A stretch of 24,610 nucleotides of DNA from Isochrysis galbana (GCA_018136815.1 CM030938.1:5959934-5984543), one strand, 5' to 3'. Positions 9,774-17,985 are shown, counted from the first letter of the stretch. Notes: generated by a model not told the origin, from the sequence alone. Numbers and translations are program-made.

Positions 9774-9776
9774 CTA
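9737..9776 (-). promoter_or_regulatory. Gag-pol TAG stop with candidate readthrough stem
   Basis: The gag frame ends in CAG-TAG-GTC (TAG at 9776-9774), and the same frame is then open for 190 codons before the first pol Met and far beyond. Seven bases after the TAG, GCGGGG (9766-9761) can pair with CCCCGC (9742-9737) across an 18-base loop. A UAG followed after a short spacer by a stem or pseudoknot is the arrangement used by gammaretroviruses for gag-pol readthrough. The B9D1 gene in this window ends in TAG, so the codon is not globally reassigned to an amino acid. A simple nonsense mutation remains possible. Confidence 0.5.
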
Positions 9777-12545
9777 CTGGGCCGGACGGAGAACGACCAT
9801 CGTGCGGAGGCGGCGGTGGACTTCTGGGTCGTTACCACACTCGCCACTGCCGCCTTCGCAGAGAAAACGAATGTACGGTTGGCAAACGACGGGGTTATGA
9901 GCTCCGTCGCCCGTGCCATACTTCCACAGGTCTGCCTCGGGCGTACCAGATGGGGCCCGTGGACGAAAGGCGCAGTACGCGCAGCCGTTGGCGTCGGTCC
10001 ACTCCTTGACGTCGCGGTCTAGGTCGTCGAGACGCGGCGCCGTCATGGTGGCATCGGAGGGACGGCAGCGCGTGAGCGCAGCGCGAAGGGCCGGGTGACC
10101 AGCGTAACGAGAAATTTGCCAGAAGCGGGCTCGAGCTCGAGACCAGCTACCTGGATCCCATTCCGAGAGGCCCGAATCGGCCGGAAGCCCAAGGCCGTTC
10201 GGAGGGGGATCACATTGGCGACGAGAAGACGTGATTTTGCCGAGAGGACGGTCAAGAAGTGCGTCCGGTAACGGAGACGATGCGGAGTAATTCGTAGGCG
10301 GAGGCGGAGCCCGACGATTGTCAGCGCCAGTCGCCTTGCGGTTCGAGTTGTTGTTTTGCGATTTTAATGCCTCGGTCACCGCCGCTTGGACGGCGGCGAC
10401 CATCGAAGCCGTAGTGTCCGCGGGGTTAGAGGCAGCCTTAGCAACCTTGGCGGTCTTGGTGGACTTGGAAGTAGTCGCCGGCGGCGTCACGGCGGCGACC
10501 GTGACCGACGTTTGTTGTTGGCCAGCACGGGACTGTTCGTACGGGCTCAAGTAGCGTTGGCAGAGGTTGACGCACGAAAGGGCCGAACGAGGAAGCTCGT
10601 GGTTCTCGACGCGGAAGCGAGTCTTTGCAAGATACTCGCCGAACTTGGTCGCGTTATCCACGCCGCGAGCCGCGTCGACCTTGTCGTTCCGAATGATGGA
10701 CTCGAATCGTTGATTGATATCGTGCGACATGTTCGGGTGGTCCCAGACTGTCGTGGCATCCACCTTCGCGTCACCCATCTTGCGGACGTACGCCCGCACC
10801 AAATTCTTGGATAACTCTAAGAGATCGGAGCCGGCCTCACGAGCTACGAGCCGGTCCCACTCCATGGAGGCGGAGTCTTTGGCGAAGCCGGGCACGTTGG
10901 CCGCGAAAGTGGCGTCGCACTTGCGGAGAAGCACGTCGCAGGCCAGCGCGGGGTTGAGAGAGAGGACCGGGTCTTCGGCGAGATCGAGGAGGAAGGCGTA
11001 AATCCTTTGGTTGCCGGTGGTGCACAAGTTGGCGGCCGCTAGTAAGGATGTAAAGATTTCGCGGTGGTCGCAGCCGAGCGAGAGGGCGCGCTCGAGCGGC
11101 TTGATGAAGGACAGACGAAAATCGTTCCAGGAGGTGGCCGCTGTCTGGACGTTGTCCGAGGCCAGGCCCTTGGGGAACTTGATCTCGGAAAGCTCTTTGC
11201 CCATTCGGACTTGGTGATGGAGGGTGCGGTCGAGGAAGAAGCGGCTCCGAGCCCACTTGGTCACGTGCTCCTTCTCGAAAAACACGCGGTAGTGCCAAAC
11301 ATTGCCGGCCCGAGAGAGGCCGCCGTTGAGAATGGCGTGGATGAGCTCGAAATCGTCGGACCTCCTGTAGAGAGAGGCTACCTCGTAGGCGGCATCCTCA
11401 AACAGTTGGTCCCACGAGGCTAGGATGACCTCTCGCTCAGAAACATCACCGGCGAGGCTTGGATCGACGGGATGGCGCCGAGCCGCCGGATTTGGAAGCG
11501 AGCGGAGGCCCGCGACGGTGGGTGGAGGTTGGGGATCAGAAACGATCTTGGCGGGCGAGACAGGAACAGGCGTATTGGGTTCGGGATCGGAAATCGGATT
11601 CGGCGGAACGGAGAACGGCGCGGCGGGCAAAGATTGAGAAGGGAGCTTGACCGAGGCAGGGGGAGCACCAATGGAGTTGTCTCCTTCTTCCACAAGCGGT
11701 GGCGAAGTTTCGACTCGAGACGAAGTCGTAGTGCCCGCGTGGCCCTGTAGAATGTTGAGTATCGCTTTGAAGGTAGACCCCACCTCTCGCTGAAATTCTT
11801 CGTGGCGCTGGGCGGCTTGGAGGGTAGAGGACTCGAGGCGGTCGACAGCGCCGCGGAGAGCCTCGATCTGGACTTGTTGGTCCATGATTTGGGCGGCGCC
11901 GACGGTGGCGGTCGGAGGTGGAACGAAGTTACGCTTGGGGTACGAGTACGTCGACGACGGGGGTGGGACAAACTCTTCATATGGTGGGGGCTCGAAAGGA
12001 GGGAGGGACCGGACGGAATCCACATCATCTTCAGCACCAACCACAGAGGGATTGAGAGAGGAATGAACACTTGGCAAAGGATCAGCAAAAGAAAGGAGAG
12101 GAAAGGCCGCCGGTGGAGCAACAGACGAGGTTAGAGGACCCATTCCAGCTCCAGTTGACGGGGTGTGAGTAGAGGCCCGCGGAGGCGGCGGAACTTCGAC
12201 CGTCGGCGCGGAGAGGCGAGAGCAGGGGGGAACTGGCTCGGAAGGGCTCTCTTTTGAGGAAGGGAGGGGTCCCAAGAGGCTCTCTTCCCCAGGAGACTTC
12301 GACCCAAACGGTTCGGGAAGAGAAGAAGAAGAGACGGGCTCATGACGCGGGGACAATGAAGATTTTTCAAGGAAAGAACTCGACGTGACGACCGGAGCCG
12401 AAGGCGCGAGCGAAGATTTTGTGCTTGTCAGAGCAAGGCTCATCTCACTCTTGGTGATGGCCTGCGAGGGCGCGCCGGCAGCTAGCGCGGAGTGCGGTTC
12501 TTGCGGGGAGCTCATGGAGCTTTCCTCGGGGGTGACTACGGGCAT
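9774..12545 (-). CDS. gag: Gypsy gag (capsid/nucleocapsid polyprotein)
   Basis: The ATG at 12545-12543 (MPVVTPEE) is the first in a long frame of about 923 codons ending at the TAG at 9776. Upstream codons are also open but have no clear ATG. The N-terminal third is Pro/Ser-rich. A coiled-coil-like helix follows (VQIEALRGAVDRLESS), then a helical region with the look of a capsid (WDQLFEDAAYEVASLY to LCQRYLSPYEQ), and then an Ala/Thr/Lys-rich linker. The C-terminus has no classical CCHC knuckle. It has a Cys/His cluster instead: CAYC, then HNPVVC and CEGGSGEC, at about 9985-9820, perhaps a different zinc-binding fold. The gag proteins would assemble the particle that packages the element RNA. 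The frame is intact, in contrast to the 3' end of pol. Confidence 0.85.
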   Translation of the reverse strand: MPVVTPEESSMSSPQEPHSALAAGAPSQAITKSEMSLALTSTKSSLAPSAPVVTSSSFLEKSSLSPRHEPVSSSSLPEPFGSKSPGEESLLGPLPSSKESPSEPVPPCSRLSAPTVEVPPPPRASTHTPSTGAGMGPLTSSVAPPAAFPLLSFADPLPSVHSSLNPSVVGAEDDVDSVRSLPPFEPPPYEEFVPPPSSTYSYPKRNFVPPPTATVGAAQIMDQQVQIEALRGAVDRLESSTLQAAQRHEEFQREVGSTFKAILNILQGHAGTTTSSRVETSPPLVEEGDNSIGAPPASVKLPSQSLPAAPFSVPPNPISDPEPNTPVPVSPAKIVSDPQPPPTVAGLRSLPNPAARRHPVDPSLAGDVSEREVILASWDQLFEDAAYEVASLYRRSDDFELIHAILNGGLSRAGNVWHYRVFFEKEHVTKWARSRFFLDRTLHHQVRMGKELSEIKFPKGLASDNVQTAATSWNDFRLSFIKPLERALSLGCDHREIFTSLLAAANLCTTGNQRIYAFLLDLAEDPVLSLNPALACDVLLRKCDATFAANVPGFAKDSASMEWDRLVAREAGSDLLELSKNLVRAYVRKMGDAKVDATTVWDHPNMSHDINQRFESIIRNDKVDAARGVDNATKFGEYLAKTRFRVENHELPRSALSCVNLCQRYLSPYEQSRAGQQQTSVTVAAVTPPATTSKSTKTAKVAKAASNPADTTASMVAAVQAAVTEALKSQNNNSNRKATGADNRRAPPPPTNYSASSPLPDALLDRPLGKITSSRRQCDPPPNGLGLPADSGLSEWDPGSWSRARARFWQISRYAGHPALRAALTRCRPSDATMTAPRLDDLDRDVKEWTDANGCAYCAFRPRAPSGTPEADLWKYGTGDGAHNPVVCQPYIRFLCEGGSGECGNDPEVHRRLRTMVVLRPAQ

Positions 12546-13099
12546 GGTGATCGACGCACGACGCACGACGCACGGAGGGCGTGGAAGTGTGGAAGGAGGC
12601 TTGTGGGAGGTGGTGGCAGGCGACTGGGGGTGGCTCAGGCGCGTGCTTGGCTTGTATTGACTCGTTGACTCGGGGTATAGACTCGGGAACTCGGGGGGAC
12701 TCGCTTGGGAACACGGTGGGACTCGACGAAGTTCCTACAAAATCACTCACAAGACACCCAAACCCCAACGACCTTGGGCTCAGAAAACTAACGTAAACAC
12801 TCCGGAATCATACGATAAACAAACCCTCCCCGCGCGGCGAAGGCTGAGGTCGCGATCGCTCGTCATGCGCGAGGAAATACGGAAAGAGAGCGCAAAACTA
12901 CGCAAACGAAGGGTTCGAACTATCGTTAAAGTGAAACTCGTCCGCTGAAGCCAACGCGGAGGGTCGAGGAGAGATCCAAAATCACGCGGGGGGAAGAAGG
13001 CGATGTGCGGAGAGACCTTCTAGACAAGCAACGAGCAAGGGGCGACGAAACGAGACGTGAGACGCGAGGCGCGTGCCATTCGTTCTTCCTTTCTTTCGC
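12471..13099 (-). repeat. Truncated 5' LTR/leader copy of the Gypsy element
   Basis: This stretch matches 1 to about 620 over its whole length, with mostly single-base insertions and deletions plus a few substitutions. It covers the gag start and the leader and continues into the LTR. Identity stops abruptly near 13099, where sequence coding for a LINE C-terminus begins. The U3 part with the TATA-like box, present in the left copy, is therefore missing. The 5' LTR of the main element is broken, and the element as assembled would lack its own promoter. Confidence 0.8.
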
Positions 13100-13735
13100 C
13101 TAGTATTTGCCGCGCGTGGTCAACCACGGCGTCCCATGAGTCTAGGAACTCTGTTTTGCGGATCGCGCGGCCCTCGTGTACGAAGATCTCTGGGAGGTGT
13201 GCGACATATGCCGAGCACTCTTCTCTACTATAGGGCGTCGTGAAGGCATCGTCTTTGAACACGTTGTGGATTACGGTAGTGTGCAAGGTCTCCCACATTC
13301 GCGCCCATGCGGCGCGAATCGTGGGGGGGGAGAAGTGTGGGTTGTGCCATATGGGTTGCGAGAGTGCGCCTTCGCGCGTGAGCCACGAGGGTTGGATGTT
13401 TAGGTCTCGGAAGTTTACCAGGGCCTCTTTCCAGAAGGTCGGGAGTGCTGGGTTGCCTCTGAGGCTTCCCGTAAGTGTTTTTATTGGTATCGTGGAGAGG
13501 ACAGCGCCCCTCCCCAGCCCGGTGCGACAGAACCATGCGTCCAGCGCGTGCTTCCAGATCGCTTTGCGTGCGTTTAGGTAGTTTAGGATCCATTTGGCTT
13601 GGAGGGCCTTGACATGAGTCGGCCAGTGTATGAGCCCTAGCCCCAATGTCCTGGTCGCGCTTTTTGCGTGGTGTGTGGCGTAGTGTGGGTACAGGGACGT
13701 CTTGAGCCACTCCCTTCCCCTTCCTCTCTTCCTCC
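13100..13735 (-). pseudogene. LINE (non-LTR retrotransposon) reverse-transcriptase C-terminal fragment
   Basis: The minus-strand frame contains the post-RT region of LINE ORF2 proteins: LGLGLIHWPTHVKALQAKW, then WKHALDAWF, and further on SQPIWHNPHFSP. These match the conserved GGLGL...ALxxKW and PLWxNP blocks of this region. The frame is open upstream to about 13735 (EWLKTSLYPHYATHH). At its 3' end it runs straight into Gypsy LTR sequence at 13099, with no LINE 3' untranslated region or A tail. The fragment is truncated at both ends. The catalytic RT core is absent. Confidence 0.75.
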
Positions 13736-13757
13736 TGTCGCCAGCCGCCCCCCTTCG

Positions 13758-13779
13758 CCCGTTTGCTAACGCAAACGGG
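13758..13779. repeat. Perfect 9-bp hairpin next to the LINE fragment
   Basis: CCCGTTTGC and GCAAACGGG are exact reverse complements around a four-base TAAC loop. It lies just outside the recognisable LINE coding fragment. It could be a structural end of a transposon or a chance palindrome. Confidence 0.5.
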
Positions 13780-14110
13780 GCCCGTTTCTTACCGCACTAC
13801 ATCGGGGGGGTGCAAACCCCCCCCTCTCCCTCTCTCCATTCTCTTCCACCCCTCTCCCTGCGGCGCGTCGCCATGCGGCGCGCCACGGCCTGCTCTCAGA
13901 GGGCCTTTGGGGGCTCCCAGAGGGCCAGCAAGGACAGCTCAGGGGGCAGTGGAGGCTGGGGCTCAGCTCCTCGCCCCCCCTGCCTCTCCCACGCTTGCCA
14001 CGCTGGCCATTGGAGCCTCCCAGCGGCCTCTGTATGCCTGGCGACCAGGGGAGGGGGGGGGAGTCAGCTCGAGGGCAGGCCCAGTATGGGCGTGGGAGTG
14101 CGAGTCGCGG
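13780..14110. other. Low-complexity GC/pyrimidine-rich region without a recognised gene
   Basis: This stretch has C and G runs (for example around 13806-13825 and 14048-14060) and alternating GGCC-rich sequence. Long frames exist on both strands, but their products are Pro/Arg/Gly-rich with no motif, as expected when stop codons are rare in GC-rich DNA. I see nothing functional in it. Confidence 0.5.
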
Positions 14111-14283
14111 CCCGCGCCCACGAAGGGTCTGGGCCAAGATGATGATTGCCCAGCCCCTGCCAGAGGGCAGGGGCTGAGGTTGATGGTACGGGCCCACCCC
14201 TGGGGGTGTCCGCGATGGAGAGAGGGGGGCGCGAGGCCCCCATCCCCATCCCCCATTGACCCCCACTTATAAAAGTAGGTTGT
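14111..14283. repeat. Dispersed repeat, copy A
   Basis: The segment opens with CCCGCGCCCAC and GGGTCTGGG and closes with a TATAAAAGTAGGTT block. Its last 78 bases (14206-14283) recur at 15728-15803 with few changes: a GTGTCCGCGATG start, a GGGGGGCGCGAGGCCCC core and a CCCCCATTGACCCCCAC block before the end motif. A weaker full-length relative is at 18307-18451. No ORF is conserved, so a short non-autonomous element or SINE-like repeat is likely. Which strand is the sense strand is unknown. Confidence 0.6.
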
Positions 14284-14303
14284 GTGTTACCCCCAGGAGC
14301 CAA

Positions 14304-14504
14304 CCCCCCCAGGAGCTATCGGGGGCCCCCGAGAGCTATCGGGGGGAAATTTTCTCCCGATCGCCAACATCCCCACTGAGAGCTACCGGGGGACCGAGAA
14401 AATCCCCCGAGAGCTATTGAGAGATTGCTCATGGGGGGTGCCGTAAGCGGATCCCCCAGCAGCTATCGGGGGGGAGATGAAATCCCCCGAGAGCAAACGG
14501 GGGG
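14304..14504. repeat. Array of about six GC-rich hairpin repeats
   Basis: The core CCCCCGA-GAGCTA-TCGGGGG (14326-14345) is a 7-bp perfect stem with a six-base loop. Related units are at 14304-14325, about 14370-14392, about 14404-14420, 14451-14475 and 14483-14504. The arms and the AGCTA loop are the most conserved parts. Flanking words such as GAAAATCCCCCGAGAGC recur between units. Spacing is irregular at about 20-45 bases. The array has no cas genes nearby and is in a eukaryote, so it is not a CRISPR. Confidence 0.65.
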
Positions 14505-14870
14505 TTCTCTCCCTCCCTCCCTCCCTCCCTCCCTTCCTCCCTCCTCGGCGGTAGCCGCGAGCTCGGCCTCTAAGGAGGCGCGGTCTTCTTGAGTGGTGGT
14601 GGGCAGATCGGGCATGAGGCCCGCTTCTGCAGGAGGAGGGGCCTTGGGCCCCTTTGGCGGGCCCGGCGCGGGACGCGTCGACTGGGATTCTTCACCTGAC
14701 GGATCCGAGGTTACCACTGCCTCAGATGGGAACAGAAGGGACGGAAGGGAAGCGGCGAGAGGCGCGGCGGAAGTTGGGGGGTGGCCAATGACGGGCTGGA
14801 CCACCTCCTCAACAGAGAAAGGCGGGAGGACGGGCTTGGGCGAGGGCGAGCGCGACGACGGAGCGGACAT
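14463..14870 (-). CDS. Hypothetical Ser/Pro-rich ORF, possibly a gag-like N-terminus
   Basis: A 135-codon frame starts MSAPSSRSPSPKPV and is rich in Pro, Ser, Ala and Glu, ending in the GGRE simple repeat. There is no domain I recognise. The style (short Ser/Pro-rich start, then a disordered tract) resembles the beginning of the Gypsy gag at 12545, and the sequence upstream has simple repeats like a leader. It could be the remnant of another LTR element, a first exon, or chance. Evidence for expression is nil. Confidence 0.2.
   Translation of the reverse strand: MSAPSSRSPSPKPVLPPFSVEEVVQPVIGHPPTSAAPLAASLPSLLFPSEAVVTSDPSGEESQSTRPAPGPPKGPKAPPPAEAGLMPDLPTTTQEDRASLEAELAATAEEGGREGGREGGREPPVCSRGISSPPR
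14508..14544. repeat. (CCCT)n simple repeat
   Basis: A run of CCCT/CCTC tetranucleotides at the end of the hairpin array. On the minus strand it is translated as repeated Gly-Gly-Arg-Glu at the end of the ORF at 14870-14463, a sign that this part of the ORF is not functional protein. Confidence 0.85.
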
Positions 14871-14937
14871 GGCTGGGCGGATCGGGTTGGATAGGCTGAG
14901 GCTGAGGGCTTGGAGAGGGTTGGTATTGAGGTAGTGT

Positions 14938-14990
14938 TGAGAACGAGGGACGAGAACGGGAACGAGAACGAGAACGAGAGCGACGAACGA
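14938..14990. repeat. GAACGA-type hexanucleotide microsatellite
   Basis: Imperfect tandem copies of GAACGA/GAACGG run through this stretch and fade into ACGACAGACGACAG repeats. Confidence 0.75.
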
Positions 14991-14999
14991 AGAACGACA

Positions 15000-15727
15000 G
15001 ACGACAGACGGTTAGTTAGGGGCCGATGGACCGACGAGATGACACTACACTCACGTCAACACTCCCCACACTAACGTATCCCTATCACGGAACGCACAGG
15101 AACCCGCTGACAGATCGAACAAGGAAGAGAATGCCGACAAGAGAGAGAGCGACGGGGCGAGGACGATCCGACGGGGCGACAGTTACGCACAGGAATAAGG
15201 AGGGAATCTATCTTTCGAAAACCCTTAAGTGATTTGATGAAGACCGAAGTAAAATAGCGCCACGCTATAATCCAACGGCCAACACCTGAGGGGGAATCAG
15301 GGTCACACATGGGGGCGGTTCCTTGCACCGGCGATACCTGATCGCGCGACTTAGCCTAAAACGCGAGGAGCACGCAAGGAGGTAAGCCAGGTGAGGGGCA
15401 AGCAGGCGACAAAGGAGGCGACAAAGGAGGCGAGGGCAACAAGGGCGAATGGACGAATGTAGGACCCTGCGACGGTAACTCGTGGCTAGCCTGCAAGGAG
15501 GGAACATAGAAACGCAGACAACTTCTAAAACAAAAAGGTCGATCGCGGATGCGACACACCTGGTCGGGCGGGTGGTCTTGGCGCGGTCGGCGGTCGGCCT
15601 TCGGCGACAGGCGACAGGCGACACGGGCGTGTCCATGAGCGCATCGTCCATCGCGGCGAGGGCAGCGGCAGCGAGGGAGGGAGGCGGCGCGCGCTCCATG
15701 ACCCTACCACAGTTTTACTGATAGTTC
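15000..15727. other. Region with short tandem repeats and no convincing gene
   Basis: A 12-base tandem repeat (AGGCGACAAAGG) begins at 15404 and repeats at 15416 with a partial third unit. GGCGACA repeats occur near 15605-15625. A minus-strand frame at 15699-15265 starts MERAPPPSLAAAALAAMDD. It contains GT...TTGCAG signals that could mark an intron, but it has no motif. I treat it as unproven. Confidence 0.4.
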
Positions 15728-15803
15728 GTGTCCGCGATGCAGTAAGAGTAAGGGGGGCGCGAGGCCCCGGCCCCCATTGACCCCCACGTGTAAAAGTAGG
15801 TTG
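15728..15803. repeat. Dispersed repeat, copy C
   Basis: This short copy matches the terminal 78 bases of copy A (14206-14283), including GGGGGGCGCGAGGCCCC, CCCCCATTGACCCCCAC and TAAAAGTAGGTTG. The upstream half of copy A is missing. Conservation of a fixed end with variable length at the other end is typical of elements copied from one end, such as SINEs or truncated retroelements. Confidence 0.6.
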
Positions 15804-15894
15804 GTGTTTCGTGCGCATGAGAGATGATGAGGTGTGCATCGGGGTTGGGAGGTTCTGGCAAATGCGCAAATTCAGAGTGGGGTCAAAGTGCTAG

Positions 15895-15995
15895 TGCTAA
15901 ATTTTGCATAATTTTATATGTATATATAATACTAATAGTACCATATTCCATAATATATACTAGTAGATAGTACTAGTAGTTATATACTTGCCACG
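15895..15995. other. AT-rich island
   Basis: About 100 bases are mainly A and T, with repeated TACTAGTAG and TATATA words, in an otherwise GC-rich window. It lies about 300 bases downstream of the phosphatase gene stop. It could contribute to the 3' end of that transcript, be an old insertion, or be a nuclear matrix-type spacer. No gene is present. Confidence 0.5.
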
Positions 15996-16289
15996 CAAGC
16001 TCCTTTACACAACAACAACAACACCCAAAAAGACGTCGAGCACGAATAAAAATGACGTAATTCCAGGTTCATTGTGGTCAGAGAGCGAAGGAGAACAAAA
16101 AAATAATCTGAAAGCAAAGGCTACCCACAGCTTGTCCATCACATGCATGGTGGCAGCGCGTCCTTTTGCCTGTGAAGAATTCACGTACGAAGCTAGATTG
16201 CCATCTTGCACATTGAGCTCTTGGAATGGCTTTCGCATCTCTTCATCATGGGTTGGGGCATCGGGACCGGAGGAGCGGACAGCCCGCCA

Positions 16290-17030
16290 TCAGAGCACTG
16301 AAGCGAGCGTCGCCAAAAGATCTGCACCATCTGCATCAGTTTGGCCACCCCATTCAAAGATTTGTGCGACAACCCCGCCAGATCGTGCTTGCCTCAGCAA
16401 GCTATCATGTGGCGAGCGGCGAGCAAGAAGAACATCGCAAGGCCGCATACGCGTAGCGGGGCAGAAGTCACCCGCGCCGTCGCCAACGTACACACAGCGC
16501 CGCAAAGGGCACTCATTCAGCCAGCGTTGCAGGATAGCTCCTTTGCACAGATTTGGTGGGCAATGTGAACAACCGTGAGACTGACCAGCCCGGTGGTAGG
16601 GCTGAATGTGAAGTCTCCCTGCGTGATCAAATTCTGCAGGGTTGGTCAACACCATGGAAAAGTGCGCCGCTGCATCAAGGGGGCTCGCCAAGCAGCTGGA
16701 GATGTACACAGAATTCGCGTCGGAAAGGATGCGCTGCTCCGCAGAAACCTTTGCAGCCATCTCCACAGCTTCCAATACTTTTGACATGAAGGGAATTGTC
16801 GCCAGCACCTCGCCAAATCGTGCTGGAGTTGTGCCGTAACGAATATGGAGCTCACCAACGGCCCAATCCATAAGTTCTGTCCACCCTCTGCGCTTCTCGT
16901 GCAGCATTCTGGTGAGTTCACGGTAGATTTGCCCGGTATCATCAATTTGCTCGATGACATAGGTGTCGGAGTTCTCATTCACCAGTGACCAGTCAAAGTC
17001 CCATACCACGAGTGCTGTGCGTTCTGACAT
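16290..17030 (-). CDS. PHOSPHO-family HAD phosphatase
   Basis: The 246-residue protein is close to the length of animal PHOSPHO1/2 proteins and appears intronless. HAD motif I is DFDWS at 11-15 (nucleophile Asp11, acid/base Asp13), followed by NENSDT at 20-23 as in this family. Motif II is LSDANS around Ser103. A family-specific cysteine block, HGCSHCPPNLCKG (152-164), carries the motif III Lys163. Motif IV is VGDGAGDFCP with Asp184 and Asp188. Family members hydrolyse small phosphate monoesters (phosphocholine, phosphoethanolamine, pyridoxal phosphate) with Mg2+; the substrate here cannot be told. I chose the Met at 17030 because the HAD core begins ten residues later, as in relatives. An in-frame start at 17180 would add a 50-residue basic leader with no clear signal. 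The stop is TGA. Confidence 0.85.
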   Translation of the reverse strand: MSERTALVVWDFDWSLVNENSDTYVIEQIDDTGQIYRELTRMLHEKRRGWTELMDWAVGELHIRYGTTPARFGEVLATIPFMSKVLEAVEMAAKVSAEQRILSDANSVYISSCLASPLDAAAHFSMVLTNPAEFDHAGRLHIQPYHRAGQSHGCSHCPPNLCKGAILQRWLNECPLRRCVYVGDGAGDFCPATRMRPCDVLLARRSPHDSLLRQARSGGVVAQIFEWGGQTDADGADLLATLASVL

Positions 17031-17799
17031 CGCGAGCGCGTGAAAAGACAGTTTGACACGCCAGGATGGTTCCAACCCTCGACCGAACACGCAGGGGAGA
17101 AGTCTAAGCTGCGGAACAGCCCGGAGGGGCGCCCTCTGACGAGGTCCGGCGCACGGTCGATCGGATCGGGCTCCTGGCAAAAAATCTCTCGTTCCGGTTC
17201 GCGCAACCCGGAACTCAAATGGGACGGGCCGACGGGCGTATTCTATGTTAGCGTCAGAGTTTTATTGTTGTGTTAGTATAACCTTAGTGCTGCGGGACCG
17301 TAGCCCTTCGACGGCAACGGAGCCCCTACCCCGCGATGGGGGTGTGCGCGGTTGGCGCATGGCTCGTCCGGTGTATGTGGCTAGGAATGCTAGCTAACAA
17401 GATGTCATACGACGCTATAAGTTCTAACGTGGTACCCCCGCCGAGAGGTCACCGCAATCTCCATGACACCAGACACCAGCGCGCGCGTCGACGCTCAAGG
17501 GTGCAACACATCATCGAATGGACTCGACAAATTCGATGAAAATCTTTCCTTCGAATTTGTGGCTGCCGAGCGGGCCACACGTTCCCACAACTAGTGGGAC
17601 CTAGACAATATGGTCAGTCTACACAAATTCTTCAGTGGTGGCCGATGCCAGATCCGCAAGCATTCACCAGTTCAAGGGTGGGAAGGACACTTTACCACAT
17701 CGAATCACTCCAAGCACCCCTCAGCTCTTACTTCTACGGCTGTGGGGGTCGTGCGACGAAAGCAACGGCCGTCCGCTCTGCACCACGGCGCCGGGCAGG
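17031..17799. other. Upstream region of the phosphatase gene, no further gene recognised
   Basis: This interval should include the phosphatase promoter, but I see no clear TATA box. It contains the hairpin at 17527-17560. Several frames of 60-80 codons occur on both strands without motifs. Confidence 0.4.
17527..17560. repeat. 10-bp perfect inverted repeat
   Basis: ACAAATTCGA (17527-17536) and TCGAATTTGT (17551-17560) are exact reverse complements. The 14-base loop itself contains GAAA and TTTC that can pair, lengthening the stem. No T run follows, so a bacterial-type terminator is not implied. Confidence 0.5.
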
Positions 17800-17985
17800 A
17801 CACTTTCGTTTTACCGTGTATCGATAAGTTAGCGTTAGCGGAGACCATTGCGTACATGGTTTTCTTATCCTTATCGATCTTGTCGGCCAGTTTTCGCCAG
17901 AATGCTTTCATGGCCTGGCCCCCCCCCAGCGGGACTCCTAAGATGGTCGCGTACTCGTTGCTCTTCAGCCATTTGTACCTCCGAA
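17800..17985 (-). pseudogene. LINE reverse-transcriptase thumb fragment
   Basis: About 60 residues on the minus strand read KWLKSNEYATILGVPLGGG, then FWRKLADKID, and finish with LSIHGKTKV. This is the ILGVPxG...FW..L..KI...SLxGR block just after the catalytic YxDD region of LINE RTs. The frame continues on both sides but without LINE similarity, so the fragment is short and dead. It belongs upstream of the block seen at 13100-13735 in a LINE protein and has the same strand, but two genes' worth of sequence separates them. Confidence 0.5.

Noticed and set aside
9774-9776. Reassignment of TAG to an amino acid in this organism
   Set aside because: B9D1 ends at a TAG exactly where the family length predicts, so TAG acts as a stop; readthrough or a point mutation fits better.
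13763-14272. Long frames on both strands near the dispersed repeat
   Set aside because: Composition-driven frames in GC-rich DNA; products are Pro/Arg/Gly-rich with no conserved motif.
14304-14504. CRISPR array
   Set aside because: Units are palindromic, irregularly spaced and diverged, without unique uniform spacers or cas genes, in a eukaryotic context.
15265-15699. Minus-strand frame with a possible GT...TTGCAG intron
   Set aside because: Splice-like signals alone are weak evidence, the protein has no motif, and part of it is a 12-base tandem repeat.
13100-17985. The two minus-strand LINE pieces being halves of one interrupted element
   Set aside because: They are in the right order and orientation, but a host phosphatase gene and several repeats lie between them, and no shared junction or family identity can be shown by eye.
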